This document shows, one piece after another, positions 18,030-26,402 of a stretch of 64,000 bases of DNA. Position 1 is the first letter of the stretch. Every line of letters begins with the position of its first letter. Location: positions 1 to 64,000 of the forward strand of contig LNEM01000028.1 in assembly GCA_001464955.1 (NCBI GenBank). Reading direction: 5' to 3'. Made by a program: the position numbers and the translations under genes. The DNA is from Rhizobiales bacterium Ga0077537 (GTDB lineage Bacteria; Pseudomonadota; Alphaproteobacteria; Rhizobiales; Hyphomicrobiaceae). Under the pieces are notes generated by a model. That model did not search any database. It was not told the DNA's origin and saw only the letters and a list, made by a program, of their open reading frames with translations.

Positions 18030-18377
18030 GATCGTCTTCCTCCCTGATGCGTCGGGATCGCTGGCAACAGTCGTTACGACTGCCACTGCGGTCTCTTGTT
18101 CCTCGATTTGCGATCGAGGTTTGCGCCACATACCGCGCGCCGTTCGCTGACGAACTCGTCAGCGCGGGAGCGCGGGAGCGCCGGAACGTTTATCTGGCCT
18201 TCGGTCTCGAGGCCGCTTGTCGCCGACGTATACCTTGTGCGACGGAACGCACAACACGCCGCTGGACAGACTGGGCGCGCGAAGTATGGTATTCTCGACC
18301 ACACGAAATCCTCGAACGCCTCAACATAGCATGCCTGCGTGCAACCGTCGCGAAACGCGTGCGCAGGATCGCTGTCG
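18030..18377. other. Intergenic region between the ligase/transporter operon and the Crp/Fnr gene
   Basis: No convincing gene is seen in these 348 bases. The region should contain the promoter of the minus-strand ligase-livGHM operon. It holds two inverted repeats: a 7-bp-arm repeat at 18101-18119 (CCTCGAT and ATCGAGG, 5-base spacer) and a stronger one at 18145-18164, listed separately. Confidence 0.5.
18145..18164. promoter_or_regulatory. Perfect 9-bp-arm palindrome, candidate operator of the ligase/transporter operon
   Basis: CGCTGACGA and TCGTCAGCG are exact inverted arms separated by AC. The site lies 116-135 bases upstream of the ligase GTG start. There is no T-run on either strand and it is over 200 bases beyond the Crp/Fnr stop, so an operator is more likely than a terminator. 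The regulator is not identified. Confidence 0.45.
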
Positions 18378-19061
18378 TCAGTCGCCTTCGTAAGTGGACA
18401 GCCGCTCGATATCTTTCACCGTCAGGCCAGCCCGCTCGACCTTGAGAAGCTGCGCCTCCTCGAGTGTCCTGAGGCTGCGCCCGACGATCTGCCGCGAGAG
18501 CCCCGCCAGCATCGCGAGCTCTTCCTGCGTAATGTCGATGTGCTGCCCGACGCCGGGATAGAGCACCGGATTGAATAGCCACGCGATGTTGCGCGCCACC
18601 CGCGCCGTCGGATCGTGCAGCCGGTCGTGCTCGATCGTCGCGATGAACTGACCCATCCGTTCGTTGAGTTGCGTGACGAGGAACTTGTTGAAGCCGACGC
18701 TATGGTCGAAGAGCCACATGAACGTCGGCCGGCTCATCATGGCGAGGCGCGTGTTCCTGAGCGCCACGAGATCATATTTGCGCGGCTCGTCTTTCAGCAC
18801 CGAGCCTTCACCGAGCCAACCGCCCGCTCCGATGCCGGCAAAGGTGATGGCCTTGCCCGTTGCCGAGATGGCGCCGATCTTCACGAGGCCGCTTACCACG
18901 CCCGTCCAGTGATCAAGCTTGTCGCCCCGATGGCAGATGTAACTTCCGGCAGCGAAATGCCGCTCGCTCACCCCGCGTCGCGCGCGCTCTGCCTCGTCGT
19001 CGGTCAACATGTCGGCCCAGAACGCCAGTTCCCGAAGCTCGGCTTTCGCACGGCTCGCCAT
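18378..19061 (-). CDS. Crp/Fnr-family transcriptional regulator
   Basis: The 227-residue protein has an N-terminal cyclic-nucleotide-binding-type beta-barrel (GSYICHRGDKLDHW, then GWLGEGSVL) and a C-terminal winged helix-turn-helix (QEELAMLAGLSRQIVGRSL, then the LLKVERAGLTV wing). No Fnr-type Cys cluster for an iron-sulfur centre is visible. The ATG at 19061 is preferred to one at 19082 because AAGGAAG precedes it. It lies upstream of the ligase-transporter operon on the same strand and is divergent from the Baeyer-Villiger monooxygenase, so it may control either. That is inferred from position only. Confidence 0.85.
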   Translation of the reverse strand: MASRAKAELRELAFWADMLTDDEAERARRGVSERHFAAGSYICHRGDKLDHWTGVVSGLVKIGAISATGKAITFAGIGAGGWLGEGSVLKDEPRKYDLVALRNTRLAMMSRPTFMWLFDHSVGFNKFLVTQLNERMGQFIATIEHDRLHDPTARVARNIAWLFNPVLYPGVGQHIDITQEELAMLAGLSRQIVGRSLRTLEEAQLLKVERAGLTVKDIERLSTYEGD

Positions 19062-19316
19062 GGCGGGCTTCCTTGCTGACATGAGACGACTGGATACCTG
19101 ATCAAATTGCCCGGATCGCCCCGCTGTAGCAAGCGCTGGATCGGCCTGTCGGTGATCCCCGCCAGCTGGTTCCGGAGGCGGGGTGCCCAGGCGATGGGGA
19201 CCCATCTGCCGGGGGCGCGAGCAGGCGGGAACCGGTCCACCATCCGACATTGCGCGAGGGCCCTCCCCATGCCTAAATGTCCGGACAAGATCGAAACGTG
19301 TTCGAGGGAACCGCCC

Positions 19317-20939
19317 ATGTCGAGAGATGTCTCCGGCGCCGAAAACCTGGACGTCGTCATCATCGGAGCCGGCGTCGCCGGCCTCTATGCCATCCACAAA
19401 CTGCGCCAGAACGGGCTCAAGGTCCGCGCCTACGAGCAGGGCAGCGACGTCGGTGGCACCTGGTACTGGAACCGCTATCCCGGCTGCCGCTGCGACGTGG
19501 AGAGCCTCGAGTACTCGTTTTCATTCTCGCCCGAACTCGATCAGGAGTGGAGCTGGCCGGAGCGCTACGGCAACCAGGGCGAGATCCTGAAGTACGTCCA
19601 GCACGTCGCCGACCGCTTCGACCTGCGCCGCGACATCCAGTTCGACACCCGCATAACGTCGGCGACGTTCGACGAGGCGACGAACCGCTGGACGGTCACC
19701 ACCGACAATGGCCAGACGATCACGGCCCCCTATTGCATCATGGCGACCGGCAACCTCTCCACGCCGAGAAAGCCGGACATCAAGGGCATCGATAGCTTCA
19801 GGGGCAAGTGGTACCACACGGGCCTCTGGCCCCATGAGGGCGTCGACTTTACCGGCCTCCGCGTCGGCGTGATCGGCACCGGCTCGTCGGGCGTCCAGTC
19901 GATCCCGCATATCGCGAAGCAGGCGCGCCAGCTCTTCGTCTTCCAGCGAACGGCCAATTTCTCGCTTCCCGCCCAGAACGGCCCCTTGGACCCCGTCAAG
20001 GAGGCACGCCACAAGGCCGAATATCCCGAGCGGCGCGCAGGCGCCGTGAACACGCCCTTCGCCATCGCCGGCTATCCGCCGCCGACAAAATCTGCGCTGG
20101 AAGTTTCCGCCGAGGAGCGCAACGCCACATATGAGCGCAAATGGCAGGAAGGCGGCTCCATCAGCTTCCTCTATGCCTACACCGACCTCCTCACGAGCAA
20201 GGAGGCGAACGACACGGCGTCGGAGTTCGTGCGCAACAAGATCCGTTCGATCGTGAAGGACGCCGAAACGGCCGAAGCGCTCTGTCCGAACGACCACCCG
20301 ATGGGCACCAAGCGCCTGATCCTCGATACGGGCTACTACGAGACCTACAATCTCCCGCACGTGAAGCTGGTCAACATCCGCAAGAACCCCATCGCCGAGA
20401 TCACCGAATGGGGGATCAGGACCGCCGACGGCCAGTCATTCGAGCTCGACGCCATTGTCTTTGCGACGGGCTTCGATGCCATGACCGGCGCCATGAAGGA
20501 GATCGAGATCAAGGGCCGCGGCGGCGTCACCATCGGCGACAAATGGAAGGACGGCCCGCAGACCTATCTGGGCGTCATGGTTGCCGGCTTCCCGAACATG
20601 TTCATGGTCACGGGCCCCCAGAGCCCCGGCGTGAAAAGCCAGATGATCTTCTCCTGCCAGCAGCACGTCGACTTCATCGCCGATGCGATCCGCCACGTGC
20701 GCGACCGCCAGATGCGCCGGATCGAGCCGTCGCGCATGGCGGAAATGTCCTGGGTCCAGCACAACAACGAGGTCGCGAATTCGACGCTCTATCCGCTGGC
20801 CAACAGCTGGTACATGGGCGCCAACATCCCCGGCAAACCGCGCATTTTCATGCCGTACGTGGGCGGCGTGAACAACTACGTGAAGAAGTGCGAAGAGGTC
20901 GTGGCCAATGGCTACGAAGGTTTCGAGATGTCGGCCTGA
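19317..20939 (+). CDS. Baeyer-Villiger monooxygenase (cyclohexanone monooxygenase-like, class B flavoprotein)
   Basis: This FAD- and NADPH-dependent enzyme inserts oxygen next to a ketone to form an ester or lactone. The first Rossmann motif GAGVAGL is at residues 17-23. The class fingerprint FxGxxxHTxxWP is present as F-RGKWYHTGLWP at about 161-172, and the second Rossmann motif GTGSSG near 190. The ATATGFD-type block (FATGFDAMTGA) and the C-terminal NSWYMGAN motif also match. The ATG at 19317 follows GAGGGA, and upstream in-frame ATGs lack this. It is divergent from the Crp/Fnr gene and near CoA ligases and a luciferase-like monooxygenase, which suggests catabolism of a cyclic or terpenoid ketone (inference). 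The length of 540 residues is typical. Confidence 0.92.
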   Translation: MSRDVSGAENLDVVIIGAGVAGLYAIHKLRQNGLKVRAYEQGSDVGGTWYWNRYPGCRCDVESLEYSFSFSPELDQEWSWPERYGNQGEILKYVQHVADRFDLRRDIQFDTRITSATFDEATNRWTVTTDNGQTITAPYCIMATGNLSTPRKPDIKGIDSFRGKWYHTGLWPHEGVDFTGLRVGVIGTGSSGVQSIPHIAKQARQLFVFQRTANFSLPAQNGPLDPVKEARHKAEYPERRAGAVNTPFAIAGYPPPTKSALEVSAEERNATYERKWQEGGSISFLYAYTDLLTSKEANDTASEFVRNKIRSIVKDAETAEALCPNDHPMGTKRLILDTGYYETYNLPHVKLVNIRKNPIAEITEWGIRTADGQSFELDAIVFATGFDAMTGAMKEIEIKGRGGVTIGDKWKDGPQTYLGVMVAGFPNMFMVTGPQSPGVKSQMIFSCQQHVDFIADAIRHVRDRQMRRIEPSRMAEMSWVQHNNEVANSTLYPLANSWYMGANIPGKPRIFMPYVGGVNNYVKKCEEVVANGYEGFEMSA

Positions 20940-20998
20940 GCATCGCCACGCAACCGGCCGGGCCGCGAACATGGCTCCGGCCGACGCCGTCGCATGAC

Positions 20999-21829
20999 TC
21001 AAGCGACTTCGTCGCACCACACGCGAAAGCCTTCGAGCGTGTTCGGGCCGAAGGTGGTGATCATCGCCACGTCGGCCGCGTCCCGCCCTCTGGCGATCAG
21101 GACCCGCCCGATCCTCGGTACGAGATTGCGCGGATCGAACGTGTACCACTGCCCATCGAGGTAGGCCTCGAACCAGGCGGCAAAATCACCCGGCGGAAAC
21201 GGCGGCGCCATTCCGGCGTCGCCGAGATACCCGGTGCAGTAGCGGGCGGGAATGTTCAACGCTCGACAAAACGCCACCGCCAGATGCGCGTAGTCACGGC
21301 AGACGCCGACGCGTTCCTGGTAGGCTTCCGACGCTATACGCGTGGGCCTCGCATGCTGGTAGCCGAAGGCGATGTGTGCATGCGCGAACTCGCAGATGGC
21401 CTGCACGCGCCCCCAACCCGGCGTCGCATGACCGAAGAGTGTCCACGCGAGATCGAGCAGCTTGTCGGAATCGCAAAAGCGGCTCGGCAGGAGGAAGACG
21501 AGCGTCTCGTTAGGCAGGGCCTCGACCGGGATCTGGCCGGCCTGCGGCGCGACCCGGTCCGGCAGGCCGGAATCGGAAACGATGGTGTCGGTCCAAATGC
21601 GAACCTGCCCGGCCGGGGCCAGGATGCGGGTGCACCAGTTCCCGAAACCATCGCGGTACCCCGAAATCGGAACGGACGGGCTGATCAGGATATGATCGGG
21701 CGCCATCAGATCCGAAACCCGCGAGAAGTGCACATTGAGCATCAGAATCGCCGGGGTAGGCTGGGGAAAGGCGTAACGAAGCTCGTAGCCGACGCGCTGT
21801 TTCACGCTGCACTCGCTGTTTGCCGTCAT
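20999..21829 (-). CDS. Transglutaminase-like family protein without the usual active-site His
   Basis: The 276-residue protein has an N-terminal beta-rich domain (YELRYAFPQPTPAILMLNVH) followed by a transglutaminase-like papain fold. The catalytic Cys block is ERVGVCRDYAHLAVAFCRAL, and the Asp block is TFDPRN near the C-terminus. Where classical members have HAW, this protein reads FAAWFEAYL, so the catalytic His is replaced by Ala. From memory, alphaproteobacterial relatives read FSAW here, so the loss may be a subfamily trait. Such proteins usually act as cysteine peptidases or amide-bond enzymes; the substrate is unknown. It converges with the monooxygenase gene and is divergent from mmsA. 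Confidence 0.8.
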   Translation of the reverse strand: MTANSECSVKQRVGYELRYAFPQPTPAILMLNVHFSRVSDLMAPDHILISPSVPISGYRDGFGNWCTRILAPAGQVRIWTDTIVSDSGLPDRVAPQAGQIPVEALPNETLVFLLPSRFCDSDKLLDLAWTLFGHATPGWGRVQAICEFAHAHIAFGYQHARPTRIASEAYQERVGVCRDYAHLAVAFCRALNIPARYCTGYLGDAGMAPPFPPGDFAAWFEAYLDGQWYTFDPRNLVPRIGRVLIARGRDAADVAMITTFGPNTLEGFRVWCDEVA

Positions 21830-22007
21830 GTCCGGATCGGACCCGTCACCCTACGCGGAATGCGACAGGGCAGCGGCAATTCGTTTCGCTTGGCTCGGGC
21901 GGCTCGACCACAGATCGCGAACATTCGACCGATCCGCCTCGTTGGACGCTGGAGCGAACTCGGCCTAGAATTCCCGCCGATTGCGGATGTAACGCGCGAG
22001 GGCGGAG

Positions 22008-23507
22008 ATGGCTGCAGAACTCACACATTTCATCGGAGGCAAGCACGTCAAGGGAACGAGCGGCCGTTTCGCCGACGTTTTCTGGCCCATGACAGGTGAG
22101 GTGGCTGCCCGCGTGCCCCTCGCCTCGAAAGCCGAGATCCGCGCCGCCGTCGAAAATGCCCGGGCCGCGCAGCCGGCCTGGGCCGCCGTCAATCCGCAGC
22201 GCCGGGCGCGCGTGATGACGAAGTTCGTCGACCTCCTCAATCGCGACATGGACAAGCTCGCCGATAGGCTGGCGCGCGAGCACGGCAAGGTGATTCCCGA
22301 CGCCAAGGGCGACATCCAGCGTGGTCTGGAAGTGGCGGAGTTTGCGACCGGCATCCCCCACCTCCTGAAGGGCGAGTACACGGAAGGCGCCGGCCCGGGC
22401 ATCGACGTCTATTCCATGCGCCAGCCGCTCGGCGTCGTCGCTGGCATCACGCCGTTCAACTTCCCGGCCATGATCCCGATGTGGAAATTTGCCCCCGCCA
22501 TCGCCTGCGGCAATGCCTTCATCCTGAAGCCGTCCGAGCGCGACCCTTCCGTGCCGCTCATGCTGGCCGAGCTGATGCTCGAGGCGGGCCTGCCACCAGG
22601 CATCCTCAACGTCGTCAACGGCGACAAGGAAGCCGTCGACGCCATCCTCGACGACGAGGACATCCAGGCCGTGGGCTTCGTCGGCTCGACACCCATCGCG
22701 GCTTACGTCTATGCGCGCGGCGCGGCGAGCGGCAAGCGCGTGGCCTGCTTTGGCGGCGCCAAGAACCACATGATCGTGATGCCGGACGCCGACCTCGACC
22801 AGGCCGCTGACGCGCTGATAGGCGCCGGCTACGGCTCGGCGGGCGAGCGTTGCATGGCCGTTTCGGTGGCGGTCCCGGTCGGCCAGAAAACGGCCGACGC
22901 CCTCGTCGAGCGCCTCATCCCGCGCATCGAGGGCCTGAAGATCGGCCCGTCGACCAGCCTCGACGCCGACATGGGGCCACTCGTCACCCGCGCCCACCTC
23001 GACAAGGTGAAGGGGTACGTCGCGACCGGCGTGAAGGAAGGCGCGAAGCTCAAGGTCGACGGCCGTGACTTCCGCATGCAGGGCTACGAGCAGGGTTTCT
23101 ACATGGGCGGCTGCCTCTTCGACGAGGTGACGCGCGACATGCGCATTTACAAGGAAGAGATCTTCGGCCCCGTGCTCTCGGTGGTGCGCGCGAGGGACTA
23201 TGATGAGGGCCTCCGCCTCGCCATGGACCATGAATACGGCAACGGCGTCGCCATCTTCACCCGCGACGGCGACACGGCCCGCGATTTCGTCGCGAAGGTG
23301 AATATCGGCATGGTCGGCGTCAACGTGCCGATCCCCGTGCCGCTCGCCTACTACACGTTCGGCGGCTGGAAGAAATCGGCGTTTGGCGACTTGAACCAGC
23401 ACGGCCCGGATTCGATTCGCTTCTACACCCGCACCAAGACCGTCACGAGCCGCTGGCCGAGCGGCGTCAAGGAAGGCGCCGAGTTCTCGATACCGGTGAT
23501 GAAGTGA
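22008..23507 (+). CDS. mmsA: CoA-acylating methylmalonate-semialdehyde dehydrogenase
   Basis: This 499-residue aldehyde dehydrogenase oxidises methylmalonate semialdehyde (and malonate semialdehyde) to propionyl- or acetyl-CoA, a late step of valine and inositol breakdown. It shows the NAD site ITPFNFPAMIP, VGFVGSTPIA, the catalytic Cys282 in AGERCMAVSVA and FGGWKKSAFGD near the end. The absence of the usual Glu in the GGKN-type block (here FGGAKNHMIV) is characteristic of this CoA-dependent class. GAGGG lies just upstream of the ATG. It is divergent from the transglutaminase-like gene and followed after 69 bases by a flavin enzyme. Confidence 0.93.
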   Translation: MAAELTHFIGGKHVKGTSGRFADVFWPMTGEVAARVPLASKAEIRAAVENARAAQPAWAAVNPQRRARVMTKFVDLLNRDMDKLADRLAREHGKVIPDAKGDIQRGLEVAEFATGIPHLLKGEYTEGAGPGIDVYSMRQPLGVVAGITPFNFPAMIPMWKFAPAIACGNAFILKPSERDPSVPLMLAELMLEAGLPPGILNVVNGDKEAVDAILDDEDIQAVGFVGSTPIAAYVYARGAASGKRVACFGGAKNHMIVMPDADLDQAADALIGAGYGSAGERCMAVSVAVPVGQKTADALVERLIPRIEGLKIGPSTSLDADMGPLVTRAHLDKVKGYVATGVKEGAKLKVDGRDFRMQGYEQGFYMGGCLFDEVTRDMRIYKEEIFGPVLSVVRARDYDEGLRLAMDHEYGNGVAIFTRDGDTARDFVAKVNIGMVGVNVPIPVPLAYYTFGGWKKSAFGDLNQHGPDSIRFYTRTKTVTSRWPSGVKEGAEFSIPVMK

Positions 23508-23576
23508 TGGACATGATGCGCGTCCAGCGAGGGCGCGCCGGATTGACGAAAACAAACTCCAGAACACGAGGGACCC

Positions 23577-24599
23577 ATGAAGTTCGGCACCTTTCTGCTG
23601 CTGCAATCGCCTACAGCGCGGTCATCGGAAGAAATCTTTGCGCGTGGCGTACGGATTGGCCAGGCCGCGGACCGGCTCGGCTTTGACAGCATCTGGTTCG
23701 CTGAGCATCACTTCTCGACTTACGGGTATCTGTCCCGCCCGCTGATGCTGGCGACCCACATCGGCAGCCGCACCGAACGCATTCGCGTCGGATCGGGTGT
23801 GGTAGTGCTCCCGCTGCATCACCCGTTGATCGTCGCCGAGGAAATTGCGACGGCAGATATCCTGACCGGCGGACGCCTCGATGTGGGCCTCGGGCGCGGC
23901 TACCAGCCTTACGAGTTCGAGCGCCTCGGCATGTCTCTCGACGACAGCCGGACGCGGTTCGAGGAGGGCGTGGATATCCTGCTCAAGGCGTTCTCAGGAA
24001 AGCCGTTCGCCTACGAAGGGAAGCACTTCCGGTTCGGCGAGACGTCGATCTTCCCCCTGCCCATGCAGAAGCCCTACCCGCCGCTCTGGGTCGTCGGACA
24101 GAGCGAGGAATCGATCGTCGCCACCGCGCGGCGCGGCTTCAACCTGATCTCGGGCGGCTTCGGTGTTCCGATCGAGCGGCTGCGGGAATTCCGCTCCAAG
24201 CTCGACGGCATGATCGATCCGGCCCTGAAGGCGCGGATGCAGGTCTCGACCCAGCGCCCGGTCTACGTGACGACGGACGAGTCGGAGCTGCCCGCCATTC
24301 TGGAAGAGGCCCGCTGGAACATGCGGGTGACCCTGAGCCTGCGTCGCGGTGTGGAGCGCGTGGAAGGTGGTCGCGCGATTGCCGTGCCGGGCGACGACGA
24401 GCCCACGGACCAGGAACTGCTCGACAAGTACTTCATCATGGGAACGCCGAAGACCTGCATCGCCAAGCTGCGCGAACTGCAGGATGCGGTGAATATCAAT
24501 CAATTCAATGCGAGCTTCTGGTTCGGTGACGTTCCGGAGGCGAAGGTCATGCGCTCCATGGAGCTGTTCGCCAAGGAGGTCATGCCCGCGTTCCGCTGA
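23577..24599 (+). CDS. Luciferase-like (LLM class) flavin-dependent monooxygenase
   Basis: The 340-residue TIM-barrel protein begins MKFGTFLLLQ and has the bacterial-luciferase blocks ADRLGFDSIWFAEHHF, RIRVGSGVVVLPLHHP and GRLDVGLGRGYQP. Members use FMN supplied by a reductase, or F420, to oxidise small organic molecules. The AEHH motif and GRGYQPYEFERLG are typical of FMN-using members near aromatic or alkanal degradation genes. It is co-directional with mmsA (69-base gap) and has a GAGGG site. The substrate is unknown. A second, more F420-type member lies at 35.7 kb. Confidence 0.85.
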   Translation: MKFGTFLLLQSPTARSSEEIFARGVRIGQAADRLGFDSIWFAEHHFSTYGYLSRPLMLATHIGSRTERIRVGSGVVVLPLHHPLIVAEEIATADILTGGRLDVGLGRGYQPYEFERLGMSLDDSRTRFEEGVDILLKAFSGKPFAYEGKHFRFGETSIFPLPMQKPYPPLWVVGQSEESIVATARRGFNLISGGFGVPIERLREFRSKLDGMIDPALKARMQVSTQRPVYVTTDESELPAILEEARWNMRVTLSLRRGVERVEGGRAIAVPGDDEPTDQELLDKYFIMGTPKTCIAKLRELQDAVNINQFNASFWFGDVPEAKVMRSMELFAKEVMPAFR

Positions 24600-24659
24600 G
24601 GGCTACGGCACGGCAACCGTGAGTAGCGGTCACGGAAACGGACTGGAACCACCCCCTCT

Positions 24660-24802
24660 GCGTCCCCGGCCGGAGCGCGCCAGCGCGCAGAGCCGGGGTC
24701 GCTTCGGGCGACATCGAGAGAAACGCCAGCCAAGCGATCCCGGGTCTCCGCTCGCGCCTTCGGCCCGCGCGTCGCCCGGGAACGCAAGGGGAGGCGGAGG
24801 CC
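24660..24802 (+). repeat. Dispersed intergenic repeat, copy A
   Basis: The gap from 24600 to 24928 (329 bases) holds no gene but contains a block that recurs in reverse orientation at 37571-37716. Shared blocks include GCGTCCCCGGCCGGAGCGCG, AGCCGGGGTCGCTTCGGGCG, AAGCGATC followed by GGGTCTCC, and GCGCGTCGCCCGGGAA. The centre is more divergent than the edges. It is probably a rhizobial-type intergenic element; no coding potential is seen. Confidence 0.75.
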
Positions 24803-24928
24803 GATACCGGGGCGCCCAATAGGCGCGATCAACCGAACTCACGAACCTGCCCGCCTCACTCGCATCCCCGGCGACGTTGGGCTAAATTTGACCGCAGACA
24901 GCACCACATCACCGAGGACAAGACCGCC

Positions 24929-26368
24929 ATGCCTACACCCACGCCGAACACCGATCCGATCTGGTCCTTCGTCGACGCGAAGCGCGAACCGTTCGTCGGG
25001 CTGTCGGATCGTGTGTGGAGCATGCCTGAAATCGCCTACACGGAACACCGCTCGGTGGCCGAGCACGTCGCCATGCTCAAGGCCGAAGGCTTCCGCATCA
25101 CCGAGAACCTGGCCGGCATCCCGACCGCCGTCATGGGCGAGGCGGGAACGCCCGGCGAAGGCCCTGTGATCGCGATCCTCGGCGAGTACGACGCACTCCC
25201 GGGTCTGAGTCAGGTTGGCGGCCTCGCCGAGCCGAAGCCGCTCGAGTCCGGCGGCCACGGCCACGGCTGCGGCCACAACATGCTGGGCTCCGCAGCCCTC
25301 CTTGCGGCAACGGCGGTGAAGGACCTGCTCGCGGAAAGCGGCATGAAGGGCCGTGTCCGCTACTACGGCTGCCCGGCCGAGGAAGGCGGCGCGGCGAAAG
25401 GCTTCATGGTCCGCTCCGGCTGCTTCGACGACGTGGACGTCGCGATCTCTTGGCATCCGGCCGCGTTCAACCGCGTCGACGAGGCCCAGTCGCTCGCCAA
25501 CATGCGCATCGATTTCACGTTCCACGGCCGCGCCTCGCACGCCTCGGCCTCGCCCCACCTCGGCCGCTCGGCGCTCGACGCAGTGGAACTCATGAGCGTA
25601 GGCGTGCAGTACCTGCGCGAGCACATTCCGCAGGACAGCCGCATCCATCACGCCATTCTCGATACGGGCGGCGTCGCGCCGAACGTCGTGCAGGCCCGCG
25701 CCAAGGTGCGCTACGCGGTACGCGCCCGCGATCTCGTGGCGCTCAATGCGCTGGTCCCCCGCGTCAAGGCGGTGGCCGAGGGCGCGGCCCTGATGACCGA
25801 GACCAAGGTCGAGATGCAGGTCGTCTCTGCGGTCTCGAACCTGCTCTACAACACGCCCCTCTCCAATGCGATGCAGCGCGTCTTCGACCGCGTCGGCGGG
25901 CCGGGTTTCGATGCCGCCGACCACGAGTTCGCGCGGAAGATCCAGGCCACGCTCGGGCCCGAGGACATCGCGTCCGCGTTCCGCAAGGTCGGCATCGAAC
26001 CACATCCGGAGCCGCTCTGCGACTACGTGCTGCCGATCGACCAGCGCGGCGAGGCGATGATCGGCTCGACAGATGTGGGCGACGTGAGCTGGAAGGTGCC
26101 GACCGTGCAGGCGCGGATCGCGACCCACGCCATCGGCACGCCGGGCCACTCGTGGCAGATCACGTCACAGGGCGTCGTGCCGGCGGCCCACAAGGGCATG
26201 GTACACGCGGCCAAGGTGATGGCCGGCACGGCCATGAAGGCTCTGCGCTCGCCGGCGCTGATCGCCGAAGCGAAGGCGGACCACAAGAAGCGCACCGGCG
26301 GCCGCCCGTATGCCTGCCCGATCCCGGATGACGTGAAGCCGCCAATCACGCCGAAACCGGCGGCGTGA
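24929..26368 (+). CDS. M20-family amidohydrolase (AbgB-like)
   Basis: The 479-residue zinc peptidase-family protein resembles AbgB, the p-aminobenzoyl-glutamate hydrolase subunit, and related amidohydrolases. Metal-binding blocks are ILGEYDALPG, GHGHGCGHNMLG (residues about 110-120) and the acidic AEEGGAAKGFM near 152. The dimerisation domain carries FHGRASHASASPHLGRSAL, a feature of the amidohydrolase branch of M20. A TDVGDVSW block near residue 375 and TPGHSWQ match AbgB-type proteins. The ATG follows GAGGA about 10 bases upstream. It converges with a DMT transporter gene. The substrate is unknown; no abgA or abgT partner is next to it. Confidence 0.88.
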   Translation: MPTPTPNTDPIWSFVDAKREPFVGLSDRVWSMPEIAYTEHRSVAEHVAMLKAEGFRITENLAGIPTAVMGEAGTPGEGPVIAILGEYDALPGLSQVGGLAEPKPLESGGHGHGCGHNMLGSAALLAATAVKDLLAESGMKGRVRYYGCPAEEGGAAKGFMVRSGCFDDVDVAISWHPAAFNRVDEAQSLANMRIDFTFHGRASHASASPHLGRSALDAVELMSVGVQYLREHIPQDSRIHHAILDTGGVAPNVVQARAKVRYAVRARDLVALNALVPRVKAVAEGAALMTETKVEMQVVSAVSNLLYNTPLSNAMQRVFDRVGGPGFDAADHEFARKIQATLGPEDIASAFRKVGIEPHPEPLCDYVLPIDQRGEAMIGSTDVGDVSWKVPTVQARIATHAIGTPGHSWQITSQGVVPAAHKGMVHAAKVMAGTAMKALRSPALIAEAKADHKKRTGGRPYACPIPDDVKPPITPKPAA

Positions 26369-26402
26369 GGGCATTTGCGCTCGGGGTAGCGGCGAGCTGC
26401 GC

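Noticed and set aside
20141-22099. Long open frame of 652 codons on the plus strand across the monooxygenase end and the transglutaminase-like gene
   Set aside because: It overlaps two well-supported genes in other frames, has an Arg/His/Pro-rich composition typical of GC-rich shadow frames, and matches no family.
21846-23606. Minus-strand open frame of 586 codons antisense to mmsA
   Set aside because: Antisense shadow of mmsA; residues are His/Asp/Arg-rich with no recognisable domain.
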